This document shows positions 62,499 to 64,000 of a stretch of 64,000 bases of DNA, piece after piece. How positions within the stretch are numbered: position 1 is the first letter of the stretch; each line of letters begins with the position of its first letter. Both the position numbers and the translations under genes were made by a program. The notes under the pieces are model-generated. The model was not told where the DNA came from. It worked only from the letters and a program-made list of their open reading frames with translations, and ran no database searches. The stretch is from CAVSUZ01 sp963834715. Lineage in GTDB: Bacteria; Pseudomonadota; Alphaproteobacteria; Acetobacterales; Acetobacteraceae. The stretch is from assembly GCA_963834715.1 (NCBI GenBank), contig CAWIDE010000035.1, forward strand, positions 1 through 64,000, read 5' to 3'.

Positions 62499-63806
62499 TC
62501 AACTCCGCCAAACGCTTCCCGAAGGATAAAGATGGGCCCGTAGGGACTCCTCCTTCAGAGCGGCGCTGTAGCCGGGAGCCTGAGGGGGCATGTAACGGCC
62601 ATTGCGAATAATGACCGGATCTACGAAGTGCTCGTGGAGGTGATCCACATATTCGATGATCCGGTTTTCCAGTGAGCCGGAAACGGCGATGTAGTCAAAG
62701 ATTGACAAATGCTGGACCAGCTCGCACAGGCCGACCCCGCCCGCATGTGGACACACCGGCACATTGAATTTGGCTGCGAGCAGCAATACTGCGACGACTT
62801 CGTTCACGCCCCCAAGTCGGCAAGCGTCGATCTGGCAGAAATCCAGCGCTTTGGCCTGGAAAAACTGCTTGAACATTGTCCGGTTTTGGCAGTGCTCGCC
62901 GGTGGCCACCCCTATCCCAAGTGGTCGCAGCGTTGCGGCAATACGCGCATGCCCTAAGACGTCATCAGGACTCACCGGCTCCTCGATCCACCAAGGATGG
63001 AATTCGGCAAGGCGCTGCATGTTGGCGATCGCCTCATCAACTTCCCACACCTGGTTCGCGTCCATCATCAGGAACCGCGTCTCGCCGATCTCGTCGCGGA
63101 TTATGCGGGCGCGGTGTAGGTCGGCTTCCAAGCTAGCCCCGACTTTTTGCTTGAAGTGCGTCCAACCTTTCTCAACGCCGTCCCGGCAGAGCTGACGCAG
63201 TTTATCCTCGCTGTAGCCAAGCCAGCCAGCCGAAGTGGTATAGGCAGGAAATCCGTGGGTTAGCATCTCCTGTTCCCGCACCTTGCGACCGGGTAACTGG
63301 TTCGAAAGAAGCGCCCTCGCCTCCTCCGGCGTGATCGCATCTTTAATGTGGCGGAAATCGATGCAGCGCACGATCTCTTCGGGTGCCATGTCGGCGAGCA
63401 GTTTCCACACCGGCTTACGTTCCACTTTCGCCCACAGGTCCCAGATGCCGTTTACGATCGCTGCTGTTGCGAGATGAATCGCGCCTTTTTCTGGACCGAT
63501 CCAGCGCAACTGGCTGTCGCCTGCGAGCACGCGCCAGAACCGGCCCATGTCCGCCGTGATCCCCTCGAGCGTTTGGCCGACCACCAGCGGCGCAAGCGAC
63601 TCGATGGCCCGCGCGCAAATTTCATTTCCACGACCAGTGGTGAAGGTCATGCCATGGCCAACCAGCCCATCCCCGGCATCGGTCACGATCAAAGCATAGG
63701 CCGCCGAATAGTCCGGCGCGGCGTTCATGGCATCAGAACCGTCCAGGTTACGCGACGTCGGAAACCGCACGTCGTGCGCGGTGATGCGGGTGATGCGTCG
63801 TGACAT
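62499..63806 (-). CDS. fucD: L-fuconate dehydratase (enolase superfamily)
   Basis: 435 residues from ATG 63806, the normal length of FucD/ENOSF1. RITAHDVRFPTSRNLDGSDA and YSAAYALIVTDAGDGLVGHG are the characteristic opening. Catalytic KxK is in FKQKVG; Mg ligands are Asp in LMMDANQVWE, Glu in WWIEEPVSPD and Glu in ATGEHCQNR; the His acid/base is in CPHAGGVGLCE. It converts L-fuconate to 2-keto-3-deoxy-L-fuconate. No other fucose-pathway gene is in the window apart from the broken IlvD/Edd dehydratase. Confidence 0.92.
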   Translation of the reverse strand: MSRRITRITAHDVRFPTSRNLDGSDAMNAAPDYSAAYALIVTDAGDGLVGHGMTFTTGRGNEICARAIESLAPLVVGQTLEGITADMGRFWRVLAGDSQLRWIGPEKGAIHLATAAIVNGIWDLWAKVERKPVWKLLADMAPEEIVRCIDFRHIKDAITPEEARALLSNQLPGRKVREQEMLTHGFPAYTTSAGWLGYSEDKLRQLCRDGVEKGWTHFKQKVGASLEADLHRARIIRDEIGETRFLMMDANQVWEVDEAIANMQRLAEFHPWWIEEPVSPDDVLGHARIAATLRPLGIGVATGEHCQNRTMFKQFFQAKALDFCQIDACRLGGVNEVVAVLLLAAKFNVPVCPHAGGVGLCELVQHLSIFDYIAVSGSLENRIIEYVDHLHEHFVDPVIIRNGRYMPPQAPGYSAALKEESLRAHLYPSGSVWRS

Positions 63807-64000
63807 ACGTCCTTCCCTCCCCTCGTCAGCAGCTAAGGTTAAGCTCGAAGAACGCGGCCAGAAAGCGCCGGTTGGGGGAACGTAAATGAAATACCCGTTG
63901 GACGAAAGGCGGCTGCCGCCAGACGGGTTTGCTGCGGCGGAGCCGCCATCAATTCTCATATCCTTGTAAACGATTAGGAGACCGGTGCCGCACAAACGCT

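Overview
The window is high-GC bacterial DNA that best fits an alphaproteobacterium of the Acetobacteraceae/Rhodospirillales. This is inferred from the gyrA-coaD-cyclophilin order, the pqiB-pqiC-pqiA operon, TldE/PmbA, M16 peptidase and threonine synthase types, and an L-fuconate dehydratase. No rRNA is present. One tRNA (Lys, anticodon TTT) sits at 29349-29424 and marks a sharp boundary: accessory DNA lies to its left and mostly chromosomal genes to its right.

Region 1 (1-7.1 kb) is a compact replication/integration module. It holds a tyrosine integrase preceded by four TGTCCTGT boxes, an unknown gene overlapping it, a small possible HTH protein, another small gene, a primase-like protein and a RepA/DnaB-type P-loop helicase. 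Most consecutive genes overlap by 4 bp (ATGA). The helicase gene carries in-frame repeats that share the core GTGACGAAACT in both orientations. Downstream lie 11-bp tandem repeats, a 30-codon stub of a terminase-small-subunit-like gene, a very GC-rich palindromic block and a cluster of ACCCGCG motifs. The layout int - regulator - primase - helicase - repeats - TerS stub resembles a phage satellite or integrative replicating element.

Region 2 (7.1-29.3 kb) is a patchwork. It contains a frameshifted sulfotransferase fragment, an intact pqiB-pqiC-pqiA operon, and a Tn3-family remnant abutting the 3' end of an OmpA-like gene. Phage debris includes an internally deleted terminase large subunit, a serine recombinase, many small phage-type genes, a tape-measure start broken by a stop codon, and a terminase-small-like gene. 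A second tyrosine recombinase, an IS inserted with a 4-bp target duplication in a glyoxalase-family gene, a frameshifted IS110 transposase and a HicA-like gene pair complete it. The first ~60 coding bases and leader of the TerS-like gene at 29.0 kb are duplicated, inverted, at 6.7 kb.

Region 3 (29.3-46.9 kb) is mainly chromosomal: cyclophilin, coaD, gyrA (with Leu at the position of E. coli Ser83), a vanadium-haloperoxidase/PAP2 gene split by an IS30 element, an SMP-30-like propeller, a frameshifted trehalase, pmbA, a PemK/MazF-type toxin pair, an M16 protease, an ornithine-cyclodeaminase-family gene, a coiled-coil protein and thrC.

Region 4 (47.0-64.0 kb) starts with a 2.2-kb IS701-like element that carries an extra, divergent passenger gene. 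A carbohydrate/ester-oriented set follows: a frameshifted phospholipase-C-type phosphoesterase, a PEBP-like protein, an MFS transporter translationally coupled to a GH63-like glycosidase, a type-B carboxylesterase, a frameshifted IlvD/Edd dehydratase, a YncE-like propeller, an MFS fragment, a class III nucleotide cyclase and L-fuconate dehydratase. A ~52-bp copy of the start of the IlvD/Edd gene abuts the end of the glycosidase gene.

Many accessory genes carry single frameshifts while core genes are intact, which points to pseudogenization more than to general sequencing error.
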